Below the pieces are notes generated by a model. It did not search any database, had not been told where the DNA came from, and saw only the letters and a program-made list of their open reading frames with translations. From positions 95,094 through 159,093 of the forward strand of contig CALDYP010000017.1 in the NCBI GenBank assembly GCA_937944445.1: DNA of 64,000 nt. Reading direction: 5' to 3'. The first letter of the stretch is position 1, and every line of letters begins with the position of its first letter. The stretch comes from an uncultured Anaerolineae bacterium (lineage in GTDB: Bacteria > Chloroflexota > Anaerolineae > Aggregatilineales > Phototrophicaceae). Below, in pieces: positions 1 to 9,347 of the stretch. The translations under genes were made by a program, and so were the position numbers.

Positions 1-2352
1 GTGCATCGGCGGGTTTTGTATGCCATGTACGACATGGGGATCCGCCCGAACACGGCGTACAAGAAGAGCGCGCGTATTGTGGGCGAGGTGCTCGGTAAGT
101 ATCACCCACACGGCGACGCCTCGGTCTACGATGCAATGGCGCGCATGGTGCAGGACTTCAGCTTGCGCTACCCGCTCGTGGATGGGCAGGGCAACTTCGG
201 CTCGCTGGACGGCGACAGCCCCGCCGCCATGCGCTACACCGAGGCGCGGCTGGCGCAGATCGCAGGCGAGCTGCTGGCCGACATCAACATGAACACGGTC
301 GATTTTGTCGAGAACTACGATGGCAGCCAGATGGAGCCGACCGTGCTGCCCGCGCGGATGCCCAACTTGCTGCTGAACGGCGCGACGGGCATCGCCGTTG
401 GCATGGCGACCAACATCCCGCCGCACAACATGCGCGAGCTAGCGGGGGCGATCAACTACATCATCGACAACATCGATCGCGTCGATGACATCAGCGTGGA
501 CGAGCTGATGCAGTTCGTCAAAGGGCCAGACTTCCCGACCGGGGCCAAGATCTTGGTGGGCGATGAGCTGCGCGAGGCCTACGCCACGGGTAAGGGGCGT
601 GTGATCGTCCGCGCGACGGTGCACGAGGAAGAACACCGCAACGGCCACCGCTTGATCGTCACGTCAATCCCGTATCAGGTCAGCAAGCAGTCGGTCATTG
701 AACGCATCGTCCAACTAGTGAAAGAAGGCAAGATCGACACGATCCGCGACCTGCGCGACGAAAGCGACCGCAGCGGGATGCGCCTCGTGGTGGAGATCAA
801 GCCCACTGCCAGCTTCCGCACGGTGCGCAACCAACTGTACAAGTACACTCAACTGCAAACGTTCTACAGCATCCAGATGTTGGCGCTAGTGGGCGGGGAA
901 CCGCGCAACCTCTCGCTGAAGCGGGCGCTGCAAATCTTCATCGAGCACCGCTACGATGTGATCGTCCGCCGCAGTGAGTTTGAGCTAGAAAAGCAGCGCG
1001 CGCGGGCGCACATTCTGATGGGCTTGTTGAAGGCTGTCTCAGCGATTGACGACGTGATCCGCATCATCCGCAACGCGGACGACGTGGACGACGCGCGCCA
1101 GAAGCTGATGGCTTTCCTTGACCTGAGCGAGGCGCAGGCCAACGCCATCCTTGACATGCAGCTTCGTCGTCTGGCCGCGCTGGAGCGGCAGAAGCTGCAA
1201 GACGAGTACAACGAGGTGCAGGCTCGCATTGAATACCTAGAAGACCTGCTCGCCAGCCCTAAGAAGATCCTGCAAGTGGTGCGCGACGACGTGAACGAAA
1301 TCGCTGAGAAGTACGGCGACGAGCGTAAGACGGTCATCGATGAAGAGTCGGCGCATCTCAACGAGGAAGACCTCTATGAGCGCGAGGAGATGGTCATCAC
1401 GCTGACGAGCAAGGGCTACATCAAGCGCGTGCCGTCGCGTTACTACCGCGCGCAGAGGCGGGGCGGCAAGGGCGTCCGCGGGATGGAGACCAAAGACGAC
1501 GACACCCTGTTAGAGATCGTCGGCGTGAACAACCTCGACACGATCCTGTTCTTCAGCGACAAGGGCAAAGTCTACAGCGAACGCGCTTTCCGCATCCCAG
1601 AGGGGCAGCGCCATACGCGCGGCGTGCTGACGCAGACGATCATCAACACGACGATGGACGAGCGCATCACAGCAATTTTGCCCGTGAGAAGCTTTGAAAA
1701 CCGTGACGCCGTGTTCGTGATGGCGACGCGGCAGGGGCGCATCAAGCGCGTGGCGCTGGAAGAGTTCGAGGCGGTGCGCCCCAGCGGCCTGATCGCTATC
1801 ACCTTGCAAGAGGGTGATGAACTGGGCTGGGTGCGCATGAGCAGCGGCCGTCAGCACATCGTGATGGTGACGGAAGGTGGCCAGAGCATCGTCTTCAACG
1901 AGGAAGAGGTGCGCGTGATGGGGCGCACTGCCGGCGGCGTCAACGCGATGCGCTTGATTGACGGGGATGTGATCGCGGGCATGGACGTGATCGACCCGCA
2001 GCAGCACACCCATATCTTTGTGGTGACGCAGAACGGGTATGGGAAGCGCACTCAGATCGAGGATTACACGGTTCAATCGCGCTACGGCATGGGCATCCGC
2101 ACGCTGGCGCGCAACGACAAGACGGGGCCGATTGTGGCCATGCGCTGCATCAGCGAGCGCGACGGCATCTTGTTGATCACGCGCAGCGGCATCGTCCTGC
2201 GCACGGATCTCTCGGAGGTGCGCGAGACGCGGCGCAGCACGATGGGCGTCACGATCATGGACTTGTCGGATGGGGATGAAGTCGTTGGGATCGCCTTGCT
2301 GAGCAACGGCAGCGGCGAGGGCGACGAGGGCGAACTCAACGGCGAGGGGTAG
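1..2352 (+). CDS. gyrA: DNA gyrase subunit A (5' end outside window)
   Basis: Breakage-reunion subunit of DNA gyrase; with GyrB it introduces negative supercoils. The frame is open from base 1, and the first visible residues ([12 protein letters not shown]) normally lie about 40 residues into GyrA, so the N-terminus is cut off by the window. The catalytic tyrosine is Y79 of the visible part ([10 protein letters not shown]). The GyrA box QRRGGKG at about residues 485-491 starts the C-terminal DNA-wrapping beta-pinwheel and separates gyrase from ParC. The quinolone-determining segment reads [10 protein letters not shown], with alanine where E. coli has Ser83. The C-terminus ends in an acidic Gly/Glu tail. 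A strong hairpin terminator follows the stop. The assignment is secure. Confidence 0.97.
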   Translation: MHRRVLYAMYDMGIRPNTAYKKSARIVGEVLGKYHPHGDASVYDAMARMVQDFSLRYPLVDGQGNFGSLDGDSPAAMRYTEARLAQIAGELLADINMNTVDFVENYDGSQMEPTVLPARMPNLLLNGATGIAVGMATNIPPHNMRELAGAINYIIDNIDRVDDISVDELMQFVKGPDFPTGAKILVGDELREAYATGKGRVIVRATVHEEEHRNGHRLIVTSIPYQVSKQSVIERIVQLVKEGKIDTIRDLRDESDRSGMRLVVEIKPTASFRTVRNQLYKYTQLQTFYSIQMLALVGGEPRNLSLKRALQIFIEHRYDVIVRRSEFELEKQRARAHILMGLLKAVSAIDDVIRIIRNADDVDDARQKLMAFLDLSEAQANAILDMQLRRLAALERQKLQDEYNEVQARIEYLEDLLASPKKILQVVRDDVNEIAEKYGDERKTVIDEESAHLNEEDLYEREEMVITLTSKGYIKRVPSRYYRAQRRGGKGVRGMETKDDDTLLEIVGVNNLDTILFFSDKGKVYSERAFRIPEGQRHTRGVLTQTIINTTMDERITAILPVRSFENRDAVFVMATRQGRIKRVALEEFEAVRPSGLIAITLQEGDELGWVRMSSGRQHIVMVTEGGQSIVFNEEEVRVMGRTAGGVNAMRLIDGDVIAGMDVIDPQQHTHIFVVTQNGYGKRTQIEDYTVQSRYGMGIRTLARNDKTGPIVAMRCISERDGILLITRSGIVLRTDLSEVRETRRSTMGVTIMDLSDGDEVVGIALLSNGSGEGDEGELNGEG

Positions 2353-2359
2353 GTAGCAA

Positions 2360-2392
2360 AAACGGGTGACCGAAAAGTCACCCGTTTGTTTT
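2360..2392. terminator. Bidirectional Rho-independent terminator between gyrA and rplY
   Basis: A perfect 11-bp stem (2360-2370 with 2377-2387, core ACGGGTGAC) has a 6-nt CGAAAA loop. It is followed on the plus strand by GTTTTTG and preceded by an A-run that serves the minus strand. It lies 8 bp after the gyrA stop and 15 bp after the rplY stop, so it can end both converging transcripts. Confidence 0.9.
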
Positions 2393-2407
2393 TGCGGGGG
2401 CAGCAGC

Positions 2408-3010
2408 CTAGTTGGCAGCCGCGGCTTCGGCTTCTTTGGCGGCGGCGGCGCGCTGTGCGCCGGTCTGGATGGCCTTTGCGACGATCTCATCGCCTTCGTT
2501 GAGGATGGTCACGCCGGGCGGCGGGGTGATGTCCTTGATGTAAATCGTGGAGCCGATGGCCGTCAGCGGCGCAAGGCTCACCTCAATCTTGTTCACAAGG
2601 TCGCGCGGCAGCGTCTCGATGCGGATCGTGCTCGTGCCCGCCATCAGGATTGCCTTGCGCGTGGCGATGATTTGGCTCTCGCCCACCAGCATGACCGGCA
2701 CTTCAGCGCGAATCTTGCTATTTTCGTCCACAGCGAAGAAGTCCACGTGCTTGATCGTGCTCTTGAGGATGTCGCGCTGCACGTCACGGGCGAGCGCGCG
2801 GATGGTTTGGCCGTTGAAGTGAATATCAATGATGTTGGTGCTGCCAGCGGCGCGCAGCAGCAGCTCCAGTTCACGATAGGCAAACTGAACCGTTATCGGC
2901 TGCGTTTTGGGGCCGTAGATCGTGCCCGGCACCAGCCCTTGATTGCGAAGGCTAGATACCTTCTTGCCAGTGATAGCGCGCTCTTGCGCGTTGAGGACAA
3001 ATTCAGACAC
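2408..3010 (-). CDS. rplY: 50S ribosomal protein L25 / general stress protein CTC
   Basis: 5S-rRNA-binding ribosomal protein of the long CTC/TL5 type. The N-terminal L25 domain has the typical opening VSEFVLNAQER and a GLVPGTIYG motif, followed by the beta-rich TL5 C-terminal domain and an Ala/Glu-rich tail. I start it at GTG 3010 (200 aa) rather than at the longest frame (3070). GTG 3010 has an AGGAG 8 nt upstream, and the longer frame would begin inside the -10 box of a good promoter at 3070-3098. The gene is monocistronic and converges on gyrA. Length and composition fit the family. Confidence 0.95.
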   Translation of the reverse strand: MSEFVLNAQERAITGKKVSSLRNQGLVPGTIYGPKTQPITVQFAYRELELLLRAAGSTNIIDIHFNGQTIRALARDVQRDILKSTIKHVDFFAVDENSKIRAEVPVMLVGESQIIATRKAILMAGTSTIRIETLPRDLVNKIEVSLAPLTAIGSTIYIKDITPPPGVTILNEGDEIVAKAIQTGAQRAAAAKEAEAAAAN

Positions 3011-3069
3011 CTTGCTCACTCCTGCTTTAGCCCACTTGGGCGCATAGTCTCGCTTGACAAAACTTCGCA

Positions 3070-3098
3070 ATCATAGCGGTGAGCGGGGCGTTCGTCAA
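3070..3098 (-). promoter_or_regulatory. Sigma-70 promoter of rplY
   Basis: Read on the minus strand: TTGACG (3098-3093), a 17-bp spacer, then TATGAT (3075-3070). The predicted start near 3063 gives a leader of about 53 nt before the GTG at 3010. The -10 overlaps the longest rplY frame, which supports the shorter start. Confidence 0.7.
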
Positions 3099-3111
3099 TC
3101 CAGCGCCCAAA

Positions 3112-3138
3112 CAAAAAAGCTCATCGCTTGACGAGCTT
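3112..3138 (-). terminator. Terminator of the tRNA-Gly transcript
   Basis: On the minus strand AAGCTCGTC and GATGAGCTT form a hairpin with an AAGC loop, followed by TTTTTTG. It begins 4 nt after the mature tRNA 3' end. Confidence 0.75.
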
Positions 3139-3141
3139 CTG

Positions 3142-3213
3142 AGCGGGCGATGGGACTCGAACCCACGACGTTTTGCTTGGGAAGCAAACATTCTACCACT
3201 GAATTACACCCGC
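3142..3213 (-). tRNA. tRNA-Gly (anticodon CCC)
   Basis: A full cloverleaf folds on the minus strand. The acceptor stem is GCGGGTG with CGCCCGC (one G-T pair) and U73. The D-arm contains TTCAGTGGTAGAAT. The anticodon arm is TTTGC-TTCCCAA-GCAAA, giving anticodon CCC (reads GGG). The T-arm has GTTCGAGTC. The discriminator and CCA region shows that CCA is not encoded. It has its own promoter and terminator. Confidence 0.96.
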
Positions 3214-3223
3214 ATCTAATCAA

Positions 3224-3251
3224 ATTTTACTCTACGCCCGCGTCGTGTCAA
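3224..3251 (-). promoter_or_regulatory. Promoter of tRNA-Gly
   Basis: On the minus strand a consensus TTGACA (3251-3246), a 16-bp spacer and TAAAAT (3229-3224) end 11 bp before the tRNA 5' end. The same TAAAAT -10 appears in the nusA promoter. Confidence 0.75.
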
Positions 3252-3410
3252 TACAGATTTAACGGCGAGCGTTGAAATTCAAACGGAGGCCTCATCCCCT
3301 AACTTGTGGAGGTCTGAACATTCCTTATGAGAGTGATCAACTTACCCTACGATTAAATGACGCGCATGCCAAGCGTCGGGTGACCGCTTCTGTAGCTTGC
3401 GGAAAAACCA

Positions 3411-3419
3411 TGCTAGAAT
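3411..3419 (+). promoter_or_regulatory. Extended -10 element upstream of the glycosylation locus
   Basis: TGCTAGAAT fits an extended -10 (TG-n-TANNNT) without a good -35. It lies 35 bp before the TTG start of the first gene. The remaining 3252-3410 gap shows no gene or clear structure. Confidence 0.4.
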
Positions 3420-3453
3420 AGCCTGTCGATGTCTAGCATCTTGAGGGAGACGC

Positions 3454-4476
3454 TTGGAACAGTCTCGTCGTATGCGCGTGGGGCTGCTGGGAATCGTCAT
3501 CAGCGGCCTCGCAATTGCGTTTATTGCGTCACAAATTCAGCTTGAGGCCTTCGGTCAAGCGCTGCTAAAAGCCAATTACGTTTATGTCATCCCGTGTTTG
3601 CTGTTTTTGCTGCTGGGGTTGGTGGCGCGGGCACTGCGCTGGCGTGCCCTGCTGGCGGAGCGGCTGCCGCTGCTGCGCGTGTTCAGCATCATGAACGTGG
3701 CGTACTTGGTGAATGGTGTGCTGCCGCTGCGCTTGGGCGAGGTGGCGCGCGTCTTTTTGATGTCGCAGGTCGAGGACGGCAAGGTCCCCCCGATGCGGAT
3801 CATCAGTTCAATCGTCGTCGAGCGTCTGCTAGACTTGCTAGCCGTGGTGCTGATGGTGCTGGTAGGGTTGGCGTTTGCGCCCGTGCCGGACGAGCTGCGC
3901 GCAGCGGGCGGCGTAGGTGCGGCGATGGTGACAGTCGGCTTTTGTGGGTTGATCGTCGCGGCGGCCAACCGCCGCTGGCTGCACCGCTTGCACGATTGGC
4001 TGGCGCGGGGCGTGCCGCCGTTGGGGCGGGAGCGCCTGCGCGTGTGGCTCGATCAGTTTCTTGATGGCGTCGCGCCGCTAACGCAGTGGCGTTCCGCGCT
4101 GCGCTTGGTGGGCTGGACGGCGCTGAGCTGGTCGCTCTCGATCGTGGCTGGGTATTTCCTGATGGTGGCGGTGTTCGGCGCGGGCGATTGGTTGGCGACA
4201 GCGCTTTACATTGCGGCGGCGGCCTTTGCGATTGCTGTGCCGGCCGTGCCGGGCAATTTGGGAACGTATGAGTGGTCAATCGTGGTGGCGCTGCAAGCGC
4301 TCGGCTATGGCGACTTTAGTCGGCTGGCGGCGTTTGCGCTGCTCGTCCACGCGGTAAATGTGTTGGTGCATGCGGCGACTGGCGTCGTGGGCATGTTCCA
4401 AGAAGGGGTAACGCTGGGGCAGCTCCAGCGCGGCGTGCGGCAGATGCGCGGCGCAAAGGGTGAATATGCAGGCTAA
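3454..4476 (+). CDS. Lysylphosphatidylglycerol synthase-TM / UPF0104 flippase-like membrane protein
   Basis: A 340-residue multipass protein, with about eight hydrophobic segments, of the PF03706 (LPG_synthase_TM, UPF0104) family. Family features seen are the LRLGEVARVFLMS motif near residues 90-102 and PGNLGTYEW near residue 268. It lacks the cytosolic aminoacyl-transferase domain of MprF, so it is the stand-alone membrane half often found beside glycosyltransferases; a lipid-linked sugar flipping or carrier role is an inference. It starts at TTG 3454 behind GAGGGAGA; an ATG at 3472 is possible. Its stop overlaps the next gene, the start of a long operon. Confidence 0.82.
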   Translation: MEQSRRMRVGLLGIVISGLAIAFIASQIQLEAFGQALLKANYVYVIPCLLFLLLGLVARALRWRALLAERLPLLRVFSIMNVAYLVNGVLPLRLGEVARVFLMSQVEDGKVPPMRIISSIVVERLLDLLAVVLMVLVGLAFAPVPDELRAAGGVGAAMVTVGFCGLIVAAANRRWLHRLHDWLARGVPPLGRERLRVWLDQFLDGVAPLTQWRSALRLVGWTALSWSLSIVAGYFLMVAVFGAGDWLATALYIAAAAFAIAVPAVPGNLGTYEWSIVVALQALGYGDFSRLAAFALLVHAVNVLVHAATGVVGMFQEGVTLGQLQRGVRQMRGAKGEYAG

Positions 4477-5629
4477 ACGTCGTTTGAAAATTCTCATCAG
4501 CTTGTTGTACTACTATCCGCACCGCACCGGCCTCACAATCCACGTGCAGAGCGTGGCGGAGGAACTGGCGCGGCGCGGCCACGAGGTGACCGTGCTCACG
4601 GCGCGCTATCACCCGAGCTTGCCGCGCGATGAGGTCGTGCACAACGGTGTGCGCATCATCCGCTTGTGGGCCCCTATCCAGATCAGTCGTGGGATGCTCA
4701 TGCCGGCCTTCCCGTGGGCGGCGTACTTCGCCATGCGGCAGGCCGACGTGGTCAGCATCCACACGCCAATGTTGGAGACGGCGCTCGTGGCCGTGTTGGC
4801 GCAGCTTGCAGGGGTGAAGATCGTGGCGACGCATCACGGCGATCTGGTGCTGCCGGAGGGGCGCTTCAACCGCTTCATCCGCGATGTGATGTTCCTGTTC
4901 TACCAATTCATGGCGCGGCGGGCAGGCCAGCTCATCGGCTACAGCCAAGACTACGCCGAGAACTCGTACTACCTCAAGCCGTTTCTGGACAAGACGACGG
5001 TGATCTACCCGCCGATTTTCATGCCGCCACCGCGCCCGGAGCGGGTGGCAGCGTTGCGCGCGGAGTGGGGCGCGGGTGGCCCGATCATCGGCTACCCCGG
5101 TCGCTTCGTCGAGGAAAAACGGCCTGACCTTGCGATCCGCGCGCTGGAGGTTGTCAATCAACACTGTCGCAACGCGCGGCTGGTGTTCGCTGGGCAGTAC
5201 GATATCCCTTATGAGAACACGTGGCAGCGCTTGCAGCCGCTGGTGCAGCAGCACCGCGAGCAGTTGGTCTTCTTGGGGCTGCTGAGCGACCCGCAGGACA
5301 TGGCCGATTTCTACGCCGCGTGCGATGTGATGGTGCTGCCGAGCGACACGGAATGCTTTGCGCTGGCGCAGGTGGAATCGATGTTGTGCGGCACGCCGAT
5401 GGTCATGACGGACATCCCGGGCGGGCGTGTGCCGGTCACGGTCACGGGCATGGGCAAGCTCGCCAAACAAGGGGATGCACACGCCATCGGCGAGGCGATT
5501 GTGGAGGTGCTGCGCAACCGCGAGGCTTACGTCAAGCCGCGCGAGTTCATCGAGCAGTGTTTTTCGTTCAGCGAGACGGTGGATCGCTATGAAGAGGTGC
5601 TGCTGGCGCACGCGCGGAGGCGCTCATGA
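4466..5629 (+). CDS. Family 4 glycosyltransferase (GT-B fold)
   Basis: Retaining glycosyltransferase expected to use a nucleotide sugar at the cytosolic membrane face. The N-terminal acceptor domain shows YYYPHRTGLTIHV and a RRGHEVTVLT strand. The C-terminal donor domain has YPGRFVEEKRPDLAI and the EX7E motif ECFALAQVE inside a PSDTECFAL context. ATG 4466 is chosen because AAAGGG lies 5 nt upstream; a GTG at 4460 overlaps that site. It overlaps the flippase-like gene upstream and the methyltransferase downstream, so the three are probably translationally coupled. The sugar donor cannot be read from sequence. Confidence 0.9.
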   Translation: MQAKRRLKILISLLYYYPHRTGLTIHVQSVAEELARRGHEVTVLTARYHPSLPRDEVVHNGVRIIRLWAPIQISRGMLMPAFPWAAYFAMRQADVVSIHTPMLETALVAVLAQLAGVKIVATHHGDLVLPEGRFNRFIRDVMFLFYQFMARRAGQLIGYSQDYAENSYYLKPFLDKTTVIYPPIFMPPPRPERVAALRAEWGAGGPIIGYPGRFVEEKRPDLAIRALEVVNQHCRNARLVFAGQYDIPYENTWQRLQPLVQQHREQLVFLGLLSDPQDMADFYAACDVMVLPSDTECFALAQVESMLCGTPMVMTDIPGGRVPVTVTGMGKLAKQGDAHAIGEAIVEVLRNREAYVKPREFIEQCFSFSETVDRYEEVLLAHARRRS

Positions 5630-6480
5630 TCGACCCGCAGGTGATCGCCCACATGACGCGCAACGAGGCCGACATGGCCTTCAAGAAGCGTGTGCAGACG
5701 ATCTTCGAGTGGGTGAACCCGACCGACGATATGACGATCCTTGATATGCCGTGCGGGCGCGGGTTCTACTTGAACATGTTTCGCTATGTGAGCCAGTGCC
5801 GCATCGTCGGCGCGGATCTGGATTGGAGCGTGCTGCAGAAGGCGCAGCGCAACGTCGGGCATCTCGATATTCCGATCCACAACGCCAACATCTACGCGCT
5901 GCCCTATGCGGATGAGACCTTCGACGCGGTGATCTACAGCGAAGTGCTGGAGCACGTCGAGGACGATCAACAGGCGCTGCGCGAGGCCTATCGCGTGCTG
6001 AAGCCCGGGGGCGTGCTGGCTATCACCGTGCCGCACGCTGACTACCCGTTCTGGTGGGATCCGATCAATAAGACGCTGGAGTTTCTGTTCAATCGGCACA
6101 TCGAGCGTGGGATGTTCGCGGGCATCTGGGCGAATCACGTGCGCCTTTACACGATGGACGAGCTGCGCTATCAGGTGCAATCGGCGGGGTTTGCGGTGGA
6201 AGCCGAACGGCGCTTCACGCATTATTCGTTTCCGTTTATCCACAATCTGGTGTATGGTATCGGTATGCCGCTGCTGGAGCGGGGGGCGCTGCCAGCCAGC
6301 ATGGCTACAGCAGCCAACCGCCTGACGTTCGATCAAAACCGTGGAAGCCTGCTGAACCCGATCAACTTCGGGCTGGCGATCTTCAACTTGTTTGACCGTC
6401 CGAACAAACTTGACGAGCCGGAAGGGCGTTCAACTGTCAACTTGGCGATGAAAGGGCGCAAGCCACATGCTGGACGATGA
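5626..6480 (+). CDS. Class I SAM-dependent methyltransferase
   Basis: A 284-residue methyltransferase. Motif I is LDMPCGRGFYL near residues 43-53, the acidic motif II is GADLDWSVL, and the post-motif region has EVLEHVEDD and RVLKPGGVLAITVPH, as in the Methyltransf_11/25 group. A C-terminal extension of about 120 residues (from NKTLEFLFNRHIERG) probably forms the acceptor site. ATG 5626 sits behind GGAGG and overlaps the glycosyltransferase stop by 4 bp. The context suggests methylation of a lipid-linked glycan or sugar intermediate; this is inference. Confidence 0.86.
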   Translation: MIDPQVIAHMTRNEADMAFKKRVQTIFEWVNPTDDMTILDMPCGRGFYLNMFRYVSQCRIVGADLDWSVLQKAQRNVGHLDIPIHNANIYALPYADETFDAVIYSEVLEHVEDDQQALREAYRVLKPGGVLAITVPHADYPFWWDPINKTLEFLFNRHIERGMFAGIWANHVRLYTMDELRYQVQSAGFAVEAERRFTHYSFPFIHNLVYGIGMPLLERGALPASMATAANRLTFDQNRGSLLNPINFGLAIFNLFDRPNKLDEPEGRSTVNLAMKGRKPHAGR

Positions 6481-9274
6481 CCGTCCAATCAGTGACATCC
6501 CCCTTGAGGATGACCAATTCGACACGCGCGAGAACGTAGCGCGGGTTGAACTCGTCGACGCGGCGGCGGCGCTGCGCGACTTTGAAGAGCTTGACCTCAC
6601 GGTGGTGTTGGGGCAGTTTTTGCGGCGGCCCCGCGCCACAGCCGCCGCCCTGCGCCACGTGATTGCGCCGCAGTCCGCCCGCCGCGCTGAGCCGTTTGCG
6701 TGGGAGATGCCGCCCGCTGCGCCAAGCCTGCCCGCTGCGCCCGCAGCAGAGGAAGCTGATCAGGCTGCAGCGCGGGATCGCCTTGCGCAGTTGGGGTTGT
6801 TCGGGCTGGCGTTTGGGTTGGCGCTGCGCGGGGCGCTGGTGATGGTGGCCAATCACCCGTTTCGCACAGAAAACCCGCAGCTCGTCGAAGGCGCGGGCTG
6901 GTTCCTGATGGCGGCGCTGGTGTGGCTGATCGGTGAGCTGCTGCCGCATCGCCGGGCGATCTGGCAGCGGGCGCGCGCTAGCACGTGGCGCGGGCGTCTG
7001 CTGGTCGTGTGTTGGGTGCTGGTGGGGTGGTTAACGCTGCACGGCTTGAGCTTCTGGGCGGACGCGAGCGACGAAATTCTTGTGCTTCAGCGTGATACGA
7101 CGTACATCACTGCGATGATCCGGCAGGGGGCGCTCACGCTGCTGCTGGCAGGGGTGGCCGCGTTGATCGTCTGGGCGCGGCAGCGGCAGTGGTTCCCACC
7201 AGCGCCGACCGCTGCCAATGAGATCCTCAGCGCGGAGTGGGATGTGCCGTGGTACATGCGCATTCACCCGCTGCGCCCGTTTTTGCTGCTCATCGGCAGC
7301 GCGCTGTGCGTCGTGACGTGGCTCAACACGGCCAACAACTTCATCACGGATGTTGGGATCGCGGCGTGGCTGAGCAGCGTGGGGACGGTGACGATGGCGT
7401 TTGCGCCGCGCCGCTGGTGGAACCTGCCTGCGCGCATCGCGGACAAGGCGCGAGCCGTGCGCCACGCCGAGTACAAGCGCTATGCGTGGGCTATCCTCGC
7501 GCTGAGCTTGATCGTGGCGGTGGGCGCGTTCTATCGGCTGCACAACCTGAACGGCTCACCTGAGAACTTGACGGCCATCCCACCCGAGATGACCAGCGAC
7601 CACGTGGAGAAAATCCTCGACGCGCAGCGCGTGCGCGAGGGCAGCCGCAACATCTTCTTCGCCAACAACGGCGGGCGCGAGCCGTTCCAGATGTACGCGA
7701 TGGCGGCGTTTGCGTCGCTGCCGGGGCAGGGGATGACCTACGAATCGCTCAAGCTGCTCAAGGTGATCGAAAGCATCCTCATCCTGCCGTTCATGTTCTG
7801 GCTGGGCTATGATCTGATGCGCACGGAGCGACCGCGCCTGCGCGTCCTCATCGGTCTGGCGCTGGCGGGGCTGACGGCGGTGAGCTTCTGGGATGTGACG
7901 ATCACACGGCTGGGGCTGCGGATCGTCTTGACGCCGCTCGTGGCGGCGGCGCTTCTGGTCTATCTGGCGCGGGCGATGCGCTCGAACGACATCGGCGACT
8001 ACCTCAAGGTCGGGCTGGTGCTGGGCTTCGGGCTGTATACTTATCAGGCCGTGCGGATGATGCCAGTGGTGGTCGTGCTGGGGGCGGCGATGGCGCTGCT
8101 CTTCATCTGGAAGCACCGTCGGGCGCGGCTGCAGGTGGTCACTAACTTGGCGGCGCTGGTGGTCGTCTCTGCGGTGGCCTTCTTGCCGATGATCCACTAC
8201 ACGACGCAGTATCCGGAGCAGTTCCTGCAGCGCACCTTTGGCCGCCTGCTAGGGGACGACGTGATCGAGGAGCGGCTGCCAAATGGGCTTTTGGTGCTGC
8301 GCGAGGCAACTGTGGAAGAGCGCTTCAACGCCTTTGTTGAAAATCTGCCGGTGCTGTTCGGCAACGTGCGCAACGCGCTGTTGATGTTCCACTGGAAGGG
8401 CGATGTTGCGTGGATCAACAACTACCCCAACTATCCAGCGTTGGACGCATGGAGCGGGGCGCTGCTGCTGGTGGGGACGGTGGGTTGGCTGGCGCTGGCG
8501 TGGCGGCGACGAGACGTCGTTTACGCTATGATCCCGCTGGCGTTGGGGGTGATGCTGCTGCCGAGCGCGCTGTCCATCGCCTACCCGATCGAGAACCCGA
8601 GTTTTACCCGCACGTCAGGCGCAATGCCGATGACGTACCTCATCGCGGCGCTGCCGCTGGCGCTCATGGCCGACGGGTTGGCGCGCCTGCGCGAATCTTC
8701 AGTCACGCGGATGTTAGGCGCAGTCGTGTTCATCGTGCCGCTGGCTGCCAGTTACACCCTCAACTTTGACGTGTACATGAACCGCTTTCCAGAGAGCTAC
8801 CTCAACAACTCGCTGCCGCACAGCGAGGGCGGGCGCATCGTGCGCGACTTCGTGGCGAGCGGCGGCTCGTTCGGCAACGCTTTCCTGATCGCCTACCCCA
8901 ACTGGTGGGATCATCGCGCAGTGGGGCTGGCCGCGGGCATGGAAGACCGCTGGCCGAACGGCGTCTATGACCTCAACTTGAACGACAACCGCACGCGCGA
9001 CGTGGACTACGTGCCGGATTTCATCCAGACCGCGCTCAACGCGCCGCCCAAGTTCCGCTTTGACCCGAACCGCCCGATGCTCTTCTTCTACCATCGGGAT
9101 GACCGCGCCACGAGCGAGCAGCTTCAGGCGTGGTTCCCACAGGGGCGGGAGGTCTTGCACGTCTCGTATCAGGTCGGTGACGACTTCAGGTACTTCGTCG
9201 CGCCGCCATTGGGGGTGGACGGCCTGCAAGCGTTCTTGACAACTGCCACTAGCGTTGAGGAAACTCGCCCGTGA
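6467..9274 (+). CDS. GT-C fold (family 39/83-like) membrane glycosyltransferase
   Basis: A 935-residue multipass protein. The first ~105 residues are soluble and Ala/Pro/Asp-rich, and are unusual for the fold. About a dozen hydrophobic segments and a C-terminal extracytoplasmic region (from about residue 755) follow. The segment PPEMTSDHVEKILDAQ with REPFQMYAMA resembles the first extracytoplasmic loop of ArnT/PMT-like enzymes, where the acidic catalytic residue lies. It probably transfers a sugar from a polyprenyl-phosphate donor on the outer face of the membrane. It overlaps the methyltransferase by 14 bp. The exact family and acceptor are unknown. Confidence 0.75.
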   Translation: MLDDDRPISDIPLEDDQFDTRENVARVELVDAAAALRDFEELDLTVVLGQFLRRPRATAAALRHVIAPQSARRAEPFAWEMPPAAPSLPAAPAAEEADQAAARDRLAQLGLFGLAFGLALRGALVMVANHPFRTENPQLVEGAGWFLMAALVWLIGELLPHRRAIWQRARASTWRGRLLVVCWVLVGWLTLHGLSFWADASDEILVLQRDTTYITAMIRQGALTLLLAGVAALIVWARQRQWFPPAPTAANEILSAEWDVPWYMRIHPLRPFLLLIGSALCVVTWLNTANNFITDVGIAAWLSSVGTVTMAFAPRRWWNLPARIADKARAVRHAEYKRYAWAILALSLIVAVGAFYRLHNLNGSPENLTAIPPEMTSDHVEKILDAQRVREGSRNIFFANNGGREPFQMYAMAAFASLPGQGMTYESLKLLKVIESILILPFMFWLGYDLMRTERPRLRVLIGLALAGLTAVSFWDVTITRLGLRIVLTPLVAAALLVYLARAMRSNDIGDYLKVGLVLGFGLYTYQAVRMMPVVVVLGAAMALLFIWKHRRARLQVVTNLAALVVVSAVAFLPMIHYTTQYPEQFLQRTFGRLLGDDVIEERLPNGLLVLREATVEERFNAFVENLPVLFGNVRNALLMFHWKGDVAWINNYPNYPALDAWSGALLLVGTVGWLALAWRRRDVVYAMIPLALGVMLLPSALSIAYPIENPSFTRTSGAMPMTYLIAALPLALMADGLARLRESSVTRMLGAVVFIVPLAASYTLNFDVYMNRFPESYLNNSLPHSEGGRIVRDFVASGGSFGNAFLIAYPNWWDHRAVGLAAGMEDRWPNGVYDLNLNDNRTRDVDYVPDFIQTALNAPPKFRFDPNRPMLFFYHRDDRATSEQLQAWFPQGREVLHVSYQVGDDFRYFVAPPLGVDGLQAFLTTATSVEETRP

Positions 9275-9347
9275 CGGTGTATTTAACTACAGTAAATCAT
9301 CTGCCCACAAGCGCAGAAAGAGCGATGATTTGACGACGACAGCCAAC

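Noticed and set aside
1510..2490. A 326-codon antisense frame over the gyrA 3' end
   Set aside because: It crosses the gyrA terminator and overlaps rplY; no support.
3252..3410. Search for a small RNA or gene in the spacer before the glycosylation locus
   Set aside because: No stable hairpin with T-run and no coding frame with an RBS; only the extended -10 near its end is kept.
4316..5611. A 431-codon antisense frame over the GT4 gene
   Set aside because: Arg/His/Ala-rich shadow frame with no RBS; the plus strand encodes a clear glycosyltransferase.
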